DNA of 20,060 nt from CAZQYC01 sp964597495 (GCA_964597495.1 CAZQYC010000071.1:1-20060), one strand, 5' to 3'. Counted from the first letter of the stretch, positions 1 to 9,329 are shown. The notes: generated from the sequence alone by a model not told the origin. Numbers and translations: made by a program.

Positions 1-169
1 GCGCTTCCATAATCCCAAGCACGTTGAGCAGCGTCGATTTGCCGCAACCCGAAGGTCCCGTGATCGCGATGAACTCGCCTTTGGCGACTTCGCAGTTGAT
101 GTCGCGCAATGCCGGCGTCTCGATCTTATTGCGAATGAAAATTTTATTGATGCCAGTAAGTTTGATCAT
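1..169 (-). CDS. ABC transporter ATP-binding protein, LolD/MacB type (partial, 5' end only)
   Basis: This is the N-terminal 56 codons of an ABC ATPase; the rest lies beyond the left edge of the window. The translation begins MIKLTGINKIF and contains a complete Walker A motif, GPSGCGKST, followed by LLNVLGIME. It aligns closely with the start of the complete ATPase at 11914-12594 (MITLKNVRKLY, GPSGCGKST, LLNVIAMID), so it belongs to the LolD/MacB/FtsE class that energises FtsX-type permeases. It starts 31 bp after the esterase stop on the same strand, with a GGGAAG ribosome-binding sequence a few bases before the ATG, so it probably belongs to the same transcription unit. A second ATPase here suggests either a further permease set to the left or an extra ATPase for the permeases in this window. 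Class assignment is firm; completeness and partner cannot be judged. Confidence 0.85.
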   Translation of the reverse strand, partial: MIKLTGINKIFIRNKIETPALRDINCEVAKGEFIAITGPSGCGKSTLLNVLGIMEA

Positions 170-200
170 GTTGCTTCCCGATTTCTTCGTTTGTTCTCAA

Positions 201-1664
201 TTAGAGTCTTTTCAATGTTTCCGTTGAATACAAAATACCGCCCAGCCTATCGAGAGCGACGCTCGCCACTTTATTTTTTTCGCCTTTGATAAACGTTAAC
301 TTGATGTTCGCGTCTGCCAGATAGAAGCTCGACGCCGACGCCGGCCGGAGTTCAAATTCGCCCGCATCCGTGGCGCAGTACAACTTACCGTTCTTCATCG
401 ATACGTCGATGAACTCGTCCTCGCTGGCATAGGAGCCGGCGAAATGGTTGAGCGTATCTGGCAAGGGATTGAACTCCGATATTGGATGCGGAATGTCCTC
501 TTTATTTTGTTCCAGAATTTTCAGCGCGTCGGCGTTTCCAGGACTCAGCGTGAGAATTCGCCTGGCGTGTTCGATCACGCGTGAGTTATCTTTCATCATC
601 GAATAAAGCAAAACGCCGGCCTCGTGCACTCGCGCGTTGTCTGGATACCGATCGGCGAGGTCGCTTATCAATGCTTCGGCGTCTTTGAAGCGCCCACGCT
701 GCAAAAATTGTCCGAAGAGCTTTTCAAGAACGTTTTCTTGTATCGGCACCGAGTATCCCAGCCGCCCGGAAACCTTCGCGAAGTGGGCTTCGAGCCCTGC
801 AAATCCGGATTGATCGTAAATCGCTACCGGGTCGGCCAGAGTCCAACCGTCGAAAATCTGTTGAAGCCCCTCGTGAACTCCTGGATAGGGAATCGACGTG
901 TGCCCTTCGTTTTTTTGAAGCGTCGACTTAACGCGAAAGCCTGCTGGGGCCTTTGTCGTGAGTACGTTTATAAATTTGGAAATCGCGGGCTCGAGGAAGG
1001 GCTCGTCACCCCGAGTCACGTACAAATCCGTCTGTAACGATGCATGGCTGTCGAGGAACGGCGCCATGTTTTTCACCAGCGATTCATCGTTGATTTGCAG
1101 AGCAGGGCTCATCGCAATGAACGCGTTGAAGACCTCCGGCCGGTTTTGCAGTGCATACACGGCGAACGTTCCACCGAGCGAGTGGCCGACAAGTGCTCGG
1201 TAAGGTCGTGTCCGATAAGTGCGATCGATCTGCGGCAGCAATTCGTCGGCCAAGAAATCCAGGAACCGGTCCGCTGCACCGAGAACGGATCCCTGATTTG
1301 ATGCCCCCGGCATGGCCAAGTCGCGCCAACGATAGGTATTGGGAACGCCGACGACGATCATCTCCGGTATGCGGCCGCTGGCGGCGAGGTGATCGACCGC
1401 AGCGCTTGCATGCGCGAAGTGAGCTGCACCGTCCAAGACGACCAGGACGGGAAAGCGATCGCTGCGCAATCGATACTTATAGGGAGTGTGAACAAAGAAT
1501 CGGCGCGTTTCGTGCAGCACCTTCGATTCGATTTGGAATCGCTGGCCGATAGCGATTGCAATGTCTTTTTCCGTTGCCTGTGCGGCTATAGCGACGCTTA
1601 GCCCGGCAATGCTTAGGAAGATTCGGCCTAGGATTCCAACTGTGCGGCAGCGTAAATGTTTCAT
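201..1664 (-). CDS. Secreted alpha/beta-hydrolase esterase with TPR-like C-terminal region
   Basis: The predicted product is 487 aa. The frame is open four codons further upstream, but a GGGGAG Shine-Dalgarno lies between the two ATGs, so the inner ATG at 1664 is chosen. Residues 1 to about 31 form a Sec signal peptide ending near AQA, so the enzyme should act in the periplasm or outside the cell. The hydrolase domain (about 45-280) resembles the Esterase D/IroE/Fes-like family (PF00756): VLVVLDG strand, nucleophile elbow GHSLGG with Ser162, a candidate acid around Asp220 and His255 in NEGHTS. Residues about 310-385 look like TPR helices (FKDAEALISDLADRYPDNAR). Residues about 400-487 are a small beta-rich domain similar to those trailing some beta-lactamase-family proteins. 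It lies 62 bp after the last permease and 31 bp before a second ATPase, in what appears to be the exporter operon. The substrate is unknown; siderophore or lipopeptide esters are possible but unproven. Confidence 0.82.
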   Translation of the reverse strand: MKHLRCRTVGILGRIFLSIAGLSVAIAAQATEKDIAIAIGQRFQIESKVLHETRRFFVHTPYKYRLRSDRFPVLVVLDGAAHFAHASAAVDHLAASGRIPEMIVVGVPNTYRWRDLAMPGASNQGSVLGAADRFLDFLADELLPQIDRTYRTRPYRALVGHSLGGTFAVYALQNRPEVFNAFIAMSPALQINDESLVKNMAPFLDSHASLQTDLYVTRGDEPFLEPAISKFINVLTTKAPAGFRVKSTLQKNEGHTSIPYPGVHEGLQQIFDGWTLADPVAIYDQSGFAGLEAHFAKVSGRLGYSVPIQENVLEKLFGQFLQRGRFKDAEALISDLADRYPDNARVHEAGVLLYSMMKDNSRVIEHARRILTLSPGNADALKILEQNKEDIPHPISEFNPLPDTLNHFAGSYASEDEFIDVSMKNGKLYCATDAGEFELRPASASSFYLADANIKLTFIKGEKNKVASVALDRLGGILYSTETLKRL

Positions 1665-1668
1665 ATGT

Positions 1669-1674
1669 CTCCCC
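1669..1674 (-). promoter_or_regulatory. Ribosome-binding site that decides the esterase start
   Basis: On the minus strand GGGGAG stands 4 bases before the ATG at 1664 and directly follows an upstream in-frame ATG at 1676. The upstream ATG has no comparable purine tract, so the inner start is favoured. It also gives a cleaner signal peptide (MKHLRCRTVG). Confidence 0.6.
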
Positions 1675-1726
1675 ATGTAATGAAGCGCGCCCGGTCGAGC
1701 CGGTTGTTCTCATCAGCGTAAAAGCC

Positions 1727-4198
1727 CTATTCATTCCTCAAAACCCTTGCCGGATTCATACGCGCGGCATGAAGAGCCTGGCGAAAAACGGCGAGCCAAG
1801 CGACCGACAAGCCCAATAGCAAACTCAATAGGAAAGGCGTAACCGTGATAGGCACTCGTTCCGCGAAGAAGGAGCTGTACGCCTTCGCGGTCACGAAGGC
1901 CAACGGCCATGCGATGAGGTTCGCCAGCAGAATCGGCTTTGCGAAATCCCTGAGCAGCATGCCGAGCACTTGCCGTGCGGTGGCGCCGAAGGTGCGACGC
2001 ACGCCAATTTCGAAGGTGCGCTGCGTGATGGAATGAGTCGCCATGCCCACAAGGCCCAGTGTTCCAATTAAAAGCGCCAGGAAAGCGGCAATGCGGAATA
2101 CGAGGGTAATCGAGGTTATTTGCCTATATAGCGCTTCATACTCTTCGTCGACGAAACTGCGTTTCAACGGCACGTTGGGCGACAGTTTTCGCCAGGTTGC
2201 ATCGATCGCGGCAACGCCGGCGGCGATGTCGTCTTTCGAGATGCGTACGAAGTACGAGGACGCATAGACTGGACCAAACCGATATAGCGTCGAAGCGCTG
2301 CCGATGGTGACGATGGGCAGCAACCTTGCATTTTCGACAACGCCGACTACGACCGAGGGTATGCCTCGATTGCCTTTCATTTCATAGCCAGGGGTATAGA
2401 TCAATTTGCCGATCGCGTCGTTTGGATTGTGCCAGCCGTATTCTTCCGCCAACGCGCGATCGATGATGCTGTTGGAGTCCGGTTTGATTGCAGTGTCCGA
2501 CTGGTTGTTGCGATCAAAGTCGCGACCTGCCAGGAACGGAATGCCCATTGTCGAGAAGAAATCAAAGTCGACCGTGAGTCCGGAGAGTAGCCAACTGGGC
2601 GCAGTCGCTTCGGGTCCGCCGCGCGCCATGAAGAGAGGCCCGCTCATCGATCCGGGCCGCACGTTGCTCGCCGTGATCGATTTGATCTCGCGGTGTTTGC
2701 TCAACTCGTCCTTGAGCGTTTGGGCGTCCACGCGAGCCGTGCTCAGCAGATTGTCTATTCGGACAATCGGGTCCCGCGCCGAACTCAGCGGACCGCGCAG
2801 GGTTTTTTCGTTTTGCGAGTACATGACGCCCGTCGCAATGAACAGGAGACTGGCGGAGGCGAATTGAACGACGACAAGAGCGTGCATGAGCGGTCGCTTG
2901 GTTGCCGGAACACGACCGCCTTTCAATGCCGCTGCCGGTTGGACTCGAGCCGCGACTAACGCCGGGTAGGCCGCTGCGACGATCGCGACGCCGACGACGG
3001 CAAGTAGGATCGAAAGCCAAAAAGGCCTGTCGAACAAGGCGGGTCCGATATCGGAACCGATTTGGGCGCGGAGCAAATCGACGGCGAACGGAAGGATCAT
3101 GAACGCAACCGAGGTGGCGCACAGCGATACCAGCAATCCCTCGGTGAACGACTGAGCGACGATCTGCGAACGACGGGCGCCGACCACGCGATACAGCGCG
3201 ATTTCCTTGAGACGAGTAACCGCCTGTGCCGATCCTAGATTCGCGTAGTTGAGACAGGAAGCCGCCAAGACCAGCGTCCCGAGCATCATGAGAATGGCCG
3301 TTTGGGATATGCCGGTCGTATCGCGCTTGAGGTAAAAGTCGATGCCGGCCGCTTGAACCTCGGAAACGGGGCGCAAACCGAAAATGGCGCGGCAACAATC
3401 GCCTGGAGAGTGGCGCCGGTAAAACGCAGGCAGTTGGTCGCGCAGTCCTTGCGGCGTGATCGTATCGGATTCGGGGAACACCAAGTAAGTCGTGGCGCTC
3501 ATCATGAAAAGCCAACCGTACGTCCGCGTGTCGTCGAAGCGACCGTTGGACATCGCCTCTAAAGTGTCGATGGACACGAGCAAAGCGAATCGAATCGTCC
3601 CTGGCGACGAGTCCGTCGAGATATGAGAGGGTTTTCGCTGCGGCCCCACAACGCCTTTGATGTGCACGGTTTCGCGATTCGCTATCAGAATCGACTCGCC
3701 GACGACATCCAAACGTCCGTAGAGCTGCATCGCGAGTTCTTCCGTGATGACGGCGCTTCGAGCCGTCTTGAGCGCGTTGCGTCGGTCGCCCGAAAGGAAA
3801 TTCAAATCGAACACGTCGAGGAATTCCGGATCGGCGTAGACGATGTCCACGAAGCGCTGTTCCTTGCCGGCAGCAATGGGAATCTCGACGCCGTCGAAGG
3901 CTCTTGCTGCGATTTCGATGTCTGGAAATTCGCTTTTCAAATGCTTGGCAAGCCCGAATCCTGCCTTTGCTTGCGTCGCGACCGACGTATTGCCTTCCAA
4001 GTACTCGCTGCGCTGGGTGAGCACGTAGGTTCTGTCGGCCTTCTCGTGGTAGCGATCCGCGGTGGTTGTGTATCTCACCATGCCGAAGGCGAGCGCGAAA
4101 CAGACGAAGCCGAGCGCCAAACACAGGACATTGATCGTCGTGGTCGCCTTGTGTCGAGAGAAATGACGTAGCGCCGTCGAAAGATAGTGTCTGAACAT
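1727..4198 (-). CDS. FtsX/MacB-type ABC transporter permease (paralogue 4 of 4)
   Basis: This 823-aa inner-membrane permease has two FtsX-like halves. TM1 is at about 20-43, followed by a periplasmic MacB_PCD-like domain to about 295. A three-helix bundle spans about 298-420, TM5 is near 437-460, a second periplasmic domain runs to about 695, and three last helices lie at about 700-810. Family marks are CLNYANL (about 315-321), the coupling segment EIALYRVVGA (332-341), the better conserved EIGVRRTFGA (about 730) and a C-terminus ending NPARVLRNE. It has no ATPase domain of its own and presumably uses the ATPase at 11914-12594 or the one at the left edge. An AGGAG ribosome-binding site is 7 bases before the ATG. 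It is the last of the four tandem permeases and is set apart from the third by 108 bp, more than the 16-17 bp between the others. Its first coupling segment (EIALYR) is the least canonical in EIGxRK terms apart from that of paralogue 2. Substrate unknown. Confidence 0.88.
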   Translation of the reverse strand: MFRHYLSTALRHFSRHKATTTINVLCLALGFVCFALAFGMVRYTTTADRYHEKADRTYVLTQRSEYLEGNTSVATQAKAGFGLAKHLKSEFPDIEIAARAFDGVEIPIAAGKEQRFVDIVYADPEFLDVFDLNFLSGDRRNALKTARSAVITEELAMQLYGRLDVVGESILIANRETVHIKGVVGPQRKPSHISTDSSPGTIRFALLVSIDTLEAMSNGRFDDTRTYGWLFMMSATTYLVFPESDTITPQGLRDQLPAFYRRHSPGDCCRAIFGLRPVSEVQAAGIDFYLKRDTTGISQTAILMMLGTLVLAASCLNYANLGSAQAVTRLKEIALYRVVGARRSQIVAQSFTEGLLVSLCATSVAFMILPFAVDLLRAQIGSDIGPALFDRPFWLSILLAVVGVAIVAAAYPALVAARVQPAAALKGGRVPATKRPLMHALVVVQFASASLLFIATGVMYSQNEKTLRGPLSSARDPIVRIDNLLSTARVDAQTLKDELSKHREIKSITASNVRPGSMSGPLFMARGGPEATAPSWLLSGLTVDFDFFSTMGIPFLAGRDFDRNNQSDTAIKPDSNSIIDRALAEEYGWHNPNDAIGKLIYTPGYEMKGNRGIPSVVVGVVENARLLPIVTIGSASTLYRFGPVYASSYFVRISKDDIAAGVAAIDATWRKLSPNVPLKRSFVDEEYEALYRQITSITLVFRIAAFLALLIGTLGLVGMATHSITQRTFEIGVRRTFGATARQVLGMLLRDFAKPILLANLIAWPLAFVTAKAYSSFFAERVPITVTPFLLSLLLGLSVAWLAVFRQALHAARMNPARVLRNE

Positions 4199-4254
4199 GA
4201 TGGGGCTCCTGGCTATCCGCTAGCCGTTGATGGGCTATCTTGAGCCGTACGATC

Positions 4255-4268
4255 CCCGTATTTACGGG
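4255..4268 (-). promoter_or_regulatory. Short hairpin between the third and fourth permease genes
   Basis: CCCGTA-TT-TACGGG is a perfect 14-bp inverted repeat inside the 108-bp gap between permease genes (stop at 4307, next start at 4198). The gap also holds repeated GGCTATC/GATAGCC segments near 4211-4240. No T tract follows, so it is not a canonical terminator. It could influence mRNA processing or stability, or it may be chance. Confidence 0.25.
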
Positions 4269-4306
4269 CGCGTCGCTGTCCAAGTGTCTTCGCCGAACGC
4301 AGTGGC

Positions 4307-6832
4307 TTATTCATGACGAAGCACTACCGCCGGGTTCATGCGTGCCGCGCGCGCTGTCTGCCACGCGACGGCGAGCCATGCAATGCACAAAACACCCAGG
4401 AGGCTACCGATGAACGGCAGCGGTGTGAGCGGAACGCGATGCACGAAGATTTTTAGATAGGACTGTATTGCGACATAGGCGAAAGGCCAGACGACAAGAT
4501 TGGCCATGACCACCGGCTTGGAGAAATCCCGCAGCAGCAACATGACGATTTGCGCCGTCTTAGCGCCTATCGTTTTACGCACGCCAATTTCATGGCGACG
4601 ACGCATCACGACGAACAACGCCATGCCGACGAGGCCAAGCATCGAAATGCTGAGTGCGAGCGCGGTGAGCCCTGCAATCAGAGCGTTAGTGCGGCTAAAG
4701 GACGTATAGCCTTGCTCGAACGCTTCATCCATGAATTGCCGGGCCAGCGGCATGTTGGGCGCCAGTTTTTTCCAAGTCGCATCGATGGCGGCCAACCCGT
4801 CTTTAATATGCGTTGGAGATAGCCGAACCAGCACTTCTGGGAAACCCTGGGCATTCGGAACGAAGTAGAACATGTTCGCGTTCGCATTGGACGTGACGAT
4901 GTTGAGCGGTTTATGTTCCACGACGCCAATGATGAGCAGCGGCTGATCGGCTTTCCCGTTTCCCATGCGGCTAAATGGAATGTAAATGCGCTGCCCGACG
5001 GCGTTCTGCGGCACGGGCCAGCCAAGCTGAGCGGCGAGGCGTCGATCGATGACGACGTTGTAAGTTCGTTCGCCGCGTAGCTCGCCCATGGCGCCGGGAA
5101 TGGTTCCCGGAAATACGTCGTCGGCACGACTGGCATCGAAGGCGCGGCCGGCGAGCAACGACATGTTGAAGGTCGAAAAGAAATCGCTTGCCACCGCGTA
5201 TAGCAACGGAGGCACTACTTGTTCGCTGGCGTCTTGCGTGCGTGTCAACGCAAATGAATTAAGGCTTCCCCAAAGCCGAGCATCGATGGCCGACACCGAC
5301 TCGATGTACGGCGATTGCAGCAATTCGTTCCGTAGGATTTCGAACGGGACCTTGGCAACTTTGAGATTATTCTGAATGGCGATGACGAGATCGGCATTCC
5401 CGCTTAACGCGCGTTCGCGCAATTCACGGTGCTGGGCCTGCACGACGAGGGTCGCAATGAGTAACAGGCTGGCCGCGCCAAATTGAACGCTCACCAGGAG
5501 CTTCGGCACGAAGGAAGGCATTCCCGATAAACGACCGCTGCGCATAGCATGGGCGGGACGCAATCGCGAAGCGATGATCGCCGGATAACCTCCTGCCGCA
5601 AGGATTGCCGAAATCGTTGCGATTGCAATCAAGCCCCATAAAGTGAATTCACGTTGTAAGGGGTCGGCGAGATCGATGCCCGAGAGCGACCGTAGCGCTG
5701 GGGCCAGGGTGATGATGAGCATGAGAGCAATCAGCATCGCCACTGCAACGGACAAAGCCGCTTCCAGCATGAATTGGGCGACGATGCTGGAACGCTTTGC
5801 GCCGGTTACCTTGCGCAGGCCGATTTCGCGAACGCGCGTAGCAGTCTGTGCCGTGGCCAAATTCGCGTAGTTTACGCAGGCGGTGAAAAGGATCAGCACG
5901 CTCAGCAAAGTGATCGTGCTTACGGCGGATAGGCCCGGGCCGCCGAGCCAACCGCTATCTACATTTACAATCCAGAGATCGGACAGCGAGACTGCGCGAT
6001 ACTCGTATTTATGCGATTTCCGTTCGGGCGGTAAGTGGCGCTCGGGAAACCCGCGTAGCTGTTCATTGAGCCTGGCGAGGGAAAGAGAACCGTCCTTGGG
6101 CAACAGGACGTACGTGAAATACGAGGTCCAACCCCATGCGTCGGGTTCAGGCATGTTCTCAGGATCGGTTTCGGCTCTGCGCTGCAGCAGCTCTCGGTAC
6201 ACGTCCCAAGAGAGCAGCATTTCGAATCGGAATGCGCTGACGGCGGTTTCGCCGAGATGAGACGGTTGCGGAATTGCGTCGATGACCCCGGTCACGGTGA
6301 CATTGACCGCGGTGCTCAGCAACAAGGTTTGACCGACGACGTCATAGGAACCAAATAATCGAACCGCCGTCTCCTTGGTCAGGATTGCGCTATGCGGCGA
6401 GCGTAATGCGTCCTTGCCCCCGCCGGATGCAAACTTGAAATCGAATAGACGCAGGAAATCGGCTTCTGCCGCTGCGGTGCGCACGAATATGGCTTCGCCT
6501 TTTGCGGCGGTGGCGAGCGACGGCATGCGCGTGGCGCGCACCACCGCTTCCAGTTCGGGGAAGTCCACGCGAATGTACTTCGCGAGCATTGACGGTGTGT
6601 TCGGATTCATCCCGGTGTCGAAACCATCTTGCTGGGACGATTCTCGCTGTGCAATGGCGTAGATGCGGTCGGCATTCGCGAAATGCCGGTCGCCGCTTTG
6701 AAAATAGGCGACGGCACCGTACGCCGCAATGAAACAGGCAAGCCCCAGAGCCAGCCCAAGCACGTTGATCGTCGTGATGTAGGGCGAGCGTCGGAAGTTA
6801 CGCAGCGCGGTAGTGAGATAGTGTTTGAACAT
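4307..6832 (-). CDS. FtsX/MacB-type ABC transporter permease (paralogue 3 of 4)
   Basis: This 841-aa integral inner-membrane permease has the duplicated FtsX plan: TM1 about 20-42, periplasmic domain about 45-300, TMs at about 303-325, 355-380 and 398-422, TM5 about 443-466, a second periplasmic domain about 467-712, and TMs at about 716-741, 771-793 and 805-825. The signatures are CVNYANLATAQ (about 319-329), EIGLRKVTGAKR (336-347), EIGVRKTIGAK (about 748-758) and the terminal NPAVVLRHE. Both coupling segments match the EIGxRK pattern closely, making it one of the more canonical copies. A strong AAGGAG site precedes the ATG by 7 bases, and the gap from the previous permease is 16 bp, so the two are co-transcribed and may be translationally coupled. 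In this superfamily such permeases usually transmit ATP-driven conformational change to the periplasm and act on lipoproteins, peptides or antibiotics. The substrate here is unknown. Confidence 0.88.
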   Translation of the reverse strand: MFKHYLTTALRNFRRSPYITTINVLGLALGLACFIAAYGAVAYFQSGDRHFANADRIYAIAQRESSQQDGFDTGMNPNTPSMLAKYIRVDFPELEAVVRATRMPSLATAAKGEAIFVRTAAAEADFLRLFDFKFASGGGKDALRSPHSAILTKETAVRLFGSYDVVGQTLLLSTAVNVTVTGVIDAIPQPSHLGETAVSAFRFEMLLSWDVYRELLQRRAETDPENMPEPDAWGWTSYFTYVLLPKDGSLSLARLNEQLRGFPERHLPPERKSHKYEYRAVSLSDLWIVNVDSGWLGGPGLSAVSTITLLSVLILFTACVNYANLATAQTATRVREIGLRKVTGAKRSSIVAQFMLEAALSVAVAMLIALMLIITLAPALRSLSGIDLADPLQREFTLWGLIAIATISAILAAGGYPAIIASRLRPAHAMRSGRLSGMPSFVPKLLVSVQFGAASLLLIATLVVQAQHRELRERALSGNADLVIAIQNNLKVAKVPFEILRNELLQSPYIESVSAIDARLWGSLNSFALTRTQDASEQVVPPLLYAVASDFFSTFNMSLLAGRAFDASRADDVFPGTIPGAMGELRGERTYNVVIDRRLAAQLGWPVPQNAVGQRIYIPFSRMGNGKADQPLLIIGVVEHKPLNIVTSNANANMFYFVPNAQGFPEVLVRLSPTHIKDGLAAIDATWKKLAPNMPLARQFMDEAFEQGYTSFSRTNALIAGLTALALSISMLGLVGMALFVVMRRRHEIGVRKTIGAKTAQIVMLLLRDFSKPVVMANLVVWPFAYVAIQSYLKIFVHRVPLTPLPFIGSLLGVLCIAWLAVAWQTARAARMNPAVVLRHE

Positions 6833-6848
6833 GGATGATCTCCTTGTG

Positions 6849-9323
6849 CTATTCGTATCGAAGCACCGTAGAAGGACTGAGGCGCGCCGCGCGCATTGCG
6901 CTCGTTCCGACCGCGAGTGACACCAAAAACAACGTGAACATCAGGCCGATCGCAAACGGCGCGGCCGTCAATTTCGTTTGATGGATGAATATGGTTAGGT
7001 AGGCTTTTGACGCCACGATGGCAAGTGGCCAGGCAACGACATTCGCTATCACGATGGGCGTTCCGAATTCGCGCAACAGCATGGAGAGTATTCGCCGAGC
7101 GCTCGCGCCCAATACTTTGCGGACGCCAATTTCGTGAGTTCGCGAATTAATGACATGCATCGCCATGCCGACGAGACCCAGCGTCGCGATGATTAGTGCA
7201 AGCGTAGTGATGATCGAGAACACTCGGCTGACGTGTGCGAACACTTCGAAGTTGACGTCGAATAATTCATCTAGGAAGTGGCGTTGGATAGGAACATTGG
7301 GTGCGAGCTTGTGCCACGCCGCATCGATTGCGGTTACGCCGCTATCGATACTTCCACCCGAAATTCGAACCAGAGGACGACCCGATTGCATGGAAAATAT
7401 ATAAGCGTTCGCCGTACTGCCGTTGCCGATGAAATGCAGGGGCTTGTCGTCGACCACGCCGATAATGCGGAACGGCTGCGGCGGCCGGCCAAACGCATTG
7501 GGTAGATAGACGAGTTGCCCGACAGCGATTTGCGGTGAACCGAAGTCGAGTTGCTCGGCTGAAGAGCGGCTGATGATTATTTCGGGAACGGCGCCGCTCG
7601 GTGCGTTGTCAGTGTTGGGGTTTCGGGGAGTCGCCGCGAAGTCACGGCCGGCCAACATTTTTATTTGCATCGTATGAAAGAAGCCATCGCTGATCGTATC
7701 GCCGAATATCAGCACTTGTTTGGAACCGATTTCGGCCGAGCGGCTCAGCGTCGCTCCGCTGACTTCGTTTCTCCAAGGCGTGATCTCGATCGAAGAGACG
7801 GCTTCGATCTCCGGGTGGCGGAGCAATTCCGCACGCAGCGTATTTAAATCGACACCGGCCGGGCGTATGTTGCTTGTGATCGCAACAAATTGGTCCATGT
7901 CATTGCTGAGGCCGATATTCCTTAATTCCCGGTTTTGTTGGGCGATGACTAATACCGTTACGAATAAAAGACAGCCCGCCGTGAATTGAATGCCGATCAG
8001 GAATTTCAATCCGCCTCGGGTGGTGCCTGCGCGTTTGCCATGCAGGACGGCGCGAGGTCGGACTTTCGCAGCAACAAGAGAGGGATAAAAACTCACCATG
8101 CAGGTGACGACAATGACCAGAACCAACATAGTCGCGATAAATGCGGGAGTGGCGAAAATAGCGACGTCGATATCGACGCCCGACCAGGTATGAAGCACGG
8201 GAAGGGAGAGTAGGGCTAACGCCATCGCCGTTAGCGCACTCAAGACGACGAGCAGGCCGACCTCAAGCCAGTGCTGTACCGCTAGTTGTCGCTGACTGGC
8301 CCCCAGCACTTTGCGAACGCTGAATTCCGACGATCGCGCGAGTGTTTGTGCCGCACTGAGGTTCGCGTAGTTCAAGCACGCTACGGCCAGTACAAGCATC
8401 ATGAATGCAATCACTACCGTCTCAACGGAGAGCGACAGTCCGCTGTTCGCCAACAAAACGTTTTGGAGATCGGCGGTGCCTATGTCGCTGACGGGAATGG
8501 CGTCGAATTTCACGTCGGCGATCGCAAGTTGATCCTTCGGAACATGGTGCGCGGCGAATGCCTGCAATCGAGTGCGCAAATCGCGCGGTGTAAACGAACC
8601 GTCTTTGGGAAGCAATGCATAGGTCGTGCAACACTTCGCCACCCATATTTCCGGATTCGTGCCCGAAACGGCGGGTTCTGCTGACGCTATCAGCGTTTCC
8701 ATCACGTCCCAGGAGGCGAGCATGTCGTAGCGGATGACTCCTTTCTTGCCGATATGGGACGGCTGCTTGGCGTCGGAAACGCCGGTTACCGTGACCTCAA
8801 GCGAACCGTTTAGTCTTACTCGTTTGCCTAAGACATCGGTCGATCCGAACAAACGATGGGCAGACTCCGACGTCAGAATGAGACTGCGTGGATTTTTCAG
8901 GACATCGAGTTTATTGCCCGCAGAAAACGGCAAATCGAAGATGTCGAGAAATTGGGCATCCGCACCCGCTAACGTTAGCGAGACGGTTGCATCACCGGTG
9001 GAGACCGGAATCTCCGCCCCGTTTACGGCCCGCGCAACTGCTTCGAGTTCCGGGAAATCGGCGCGTAAGTATTTGGCGGCATGATAGGCCGTGCTGACGC
9101 TTGCAGCCGCTTTCGATGAGCCGTGCGGTTCGACTTTCTGCGTGATCGCATAGATGCGATCCGCATTCGCGAAGTGCCGATCGCTGGCGTGCCATTGCGC
9201 GATTACGCCATGGCCAATGATAAAGCAGCCGAAGCCCAGTGCCAGTGAAACGATGTTGAGCGCTTTAACGTACGGAGCATGCCGGAAGTGCCGGAGCGCG
9301 GTGATTAGATAATGGCCGAACAT
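6849..9323 (-). CDS. FtsX/MacB-type ABC transporter permease (paralogue 2 of 4)
   Basis: This 824-aa permease has the same two-half FtsX/MacB_PCD architecture as its neighbours. TM1 is at about 19-43, the first periplasmic domain runs to about 295, the central helices begin near 300 with ACLNYANLSAAQ (about 315-326), and the last three helices fall in about 695-815. The first coupling segment is degenerate (EFSVRKVLGA, about 333-342), whereas the second is canonical (EIGVRKVLGA, about 731-740). The C-terminus is SPSTVLRYE, replacing the NP of the other copies with SP. AAGGAG lies 6 bases before the ATG and overlaps the small gap (17 bp) after the preceding permease stop. Tight spacing on both sides marks it as an internal operon gene. 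It probably pairs with another copy or with itself on the shared ATPase dimer; which pairing occurs cannot be seen. Substrate unknown. Confidence 0.88.
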   Translation of the reverse strand: MFGHYLITALRHFRHAPYVKALNIVSLALGFGCFIIGHGVIAQWHASDRHFANADRIYAITQKVEPHGSSKAAASVSTAYHAAKYLRADFPELEAVARAVNGAEIPVSTGDATVSLTLAGADAQFLDIFDLPFSAGNKLDVLKNPRSLILTSESAHRLFGSTDVLGKRVRLNGSLEVTVTGVSDAKQPSHIGKKGVIRYDMLASWDVMETLIASAEPAVSGTNPEIWVAKCCTTYALLPKDGSFTPRDLRTRLQAFAAHHVPKDQLAIADVKFDAIPVSDIGTADLQNVLLANSGLSLSVETVVIAFMMLVLAVACLNYANLSAAQTLARSSEFSVRKVLGASQRQLAVQHWLEVGLLVVLSALTAMALALLSLPVLHTWSGVDIDVAIFATPAFIATMLVLVIVVTCMVSFYPSLVAAKVRPRAVLHGKRAGTTRGGLKFLIGIQFTAGCLLFVTVLVIAQQNRELRNIGLSNDMDQFVAITSNIRPAGVDLNTLRAELLRHPEIEAVSSIEITPWRNEVSGATLSRSAEIGSKQVLIFGDTISDGFFHTMQIKMLAGRDFAATPRNPNTDNAPSGAVPEIIISRSSAEQLDFGSPQIAVGQLVYLPNAFGRPPQPFRIIGVVDDKPLHFIGNGSTANAYIFSMQSGRPLVRISGGSIDSGVTAIDAAWHKLAPNVPIQRHFLDELFDVNFEVFAHVSRVFSIITTLALIIATLGLVGMAMHVINSRTHEIGVRKVLGASARRILSMLLREFGTPIVIANVVAWPLAIVASKAYLTIFIHQTKLTAAPFAIGLMFTLFLVSLAVGTSAMRAARLSPSTVLRYE

Positions 9324-9329
9324 GGTGCG

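Noticed and set aside
2562..4283. 573-aa minus-strand frame overlapping permease paralogue 4
   Set aside because: It is a +1-type shadow rich in Arg, His and Ser with no domain; the overlapping permease has full family signatures.
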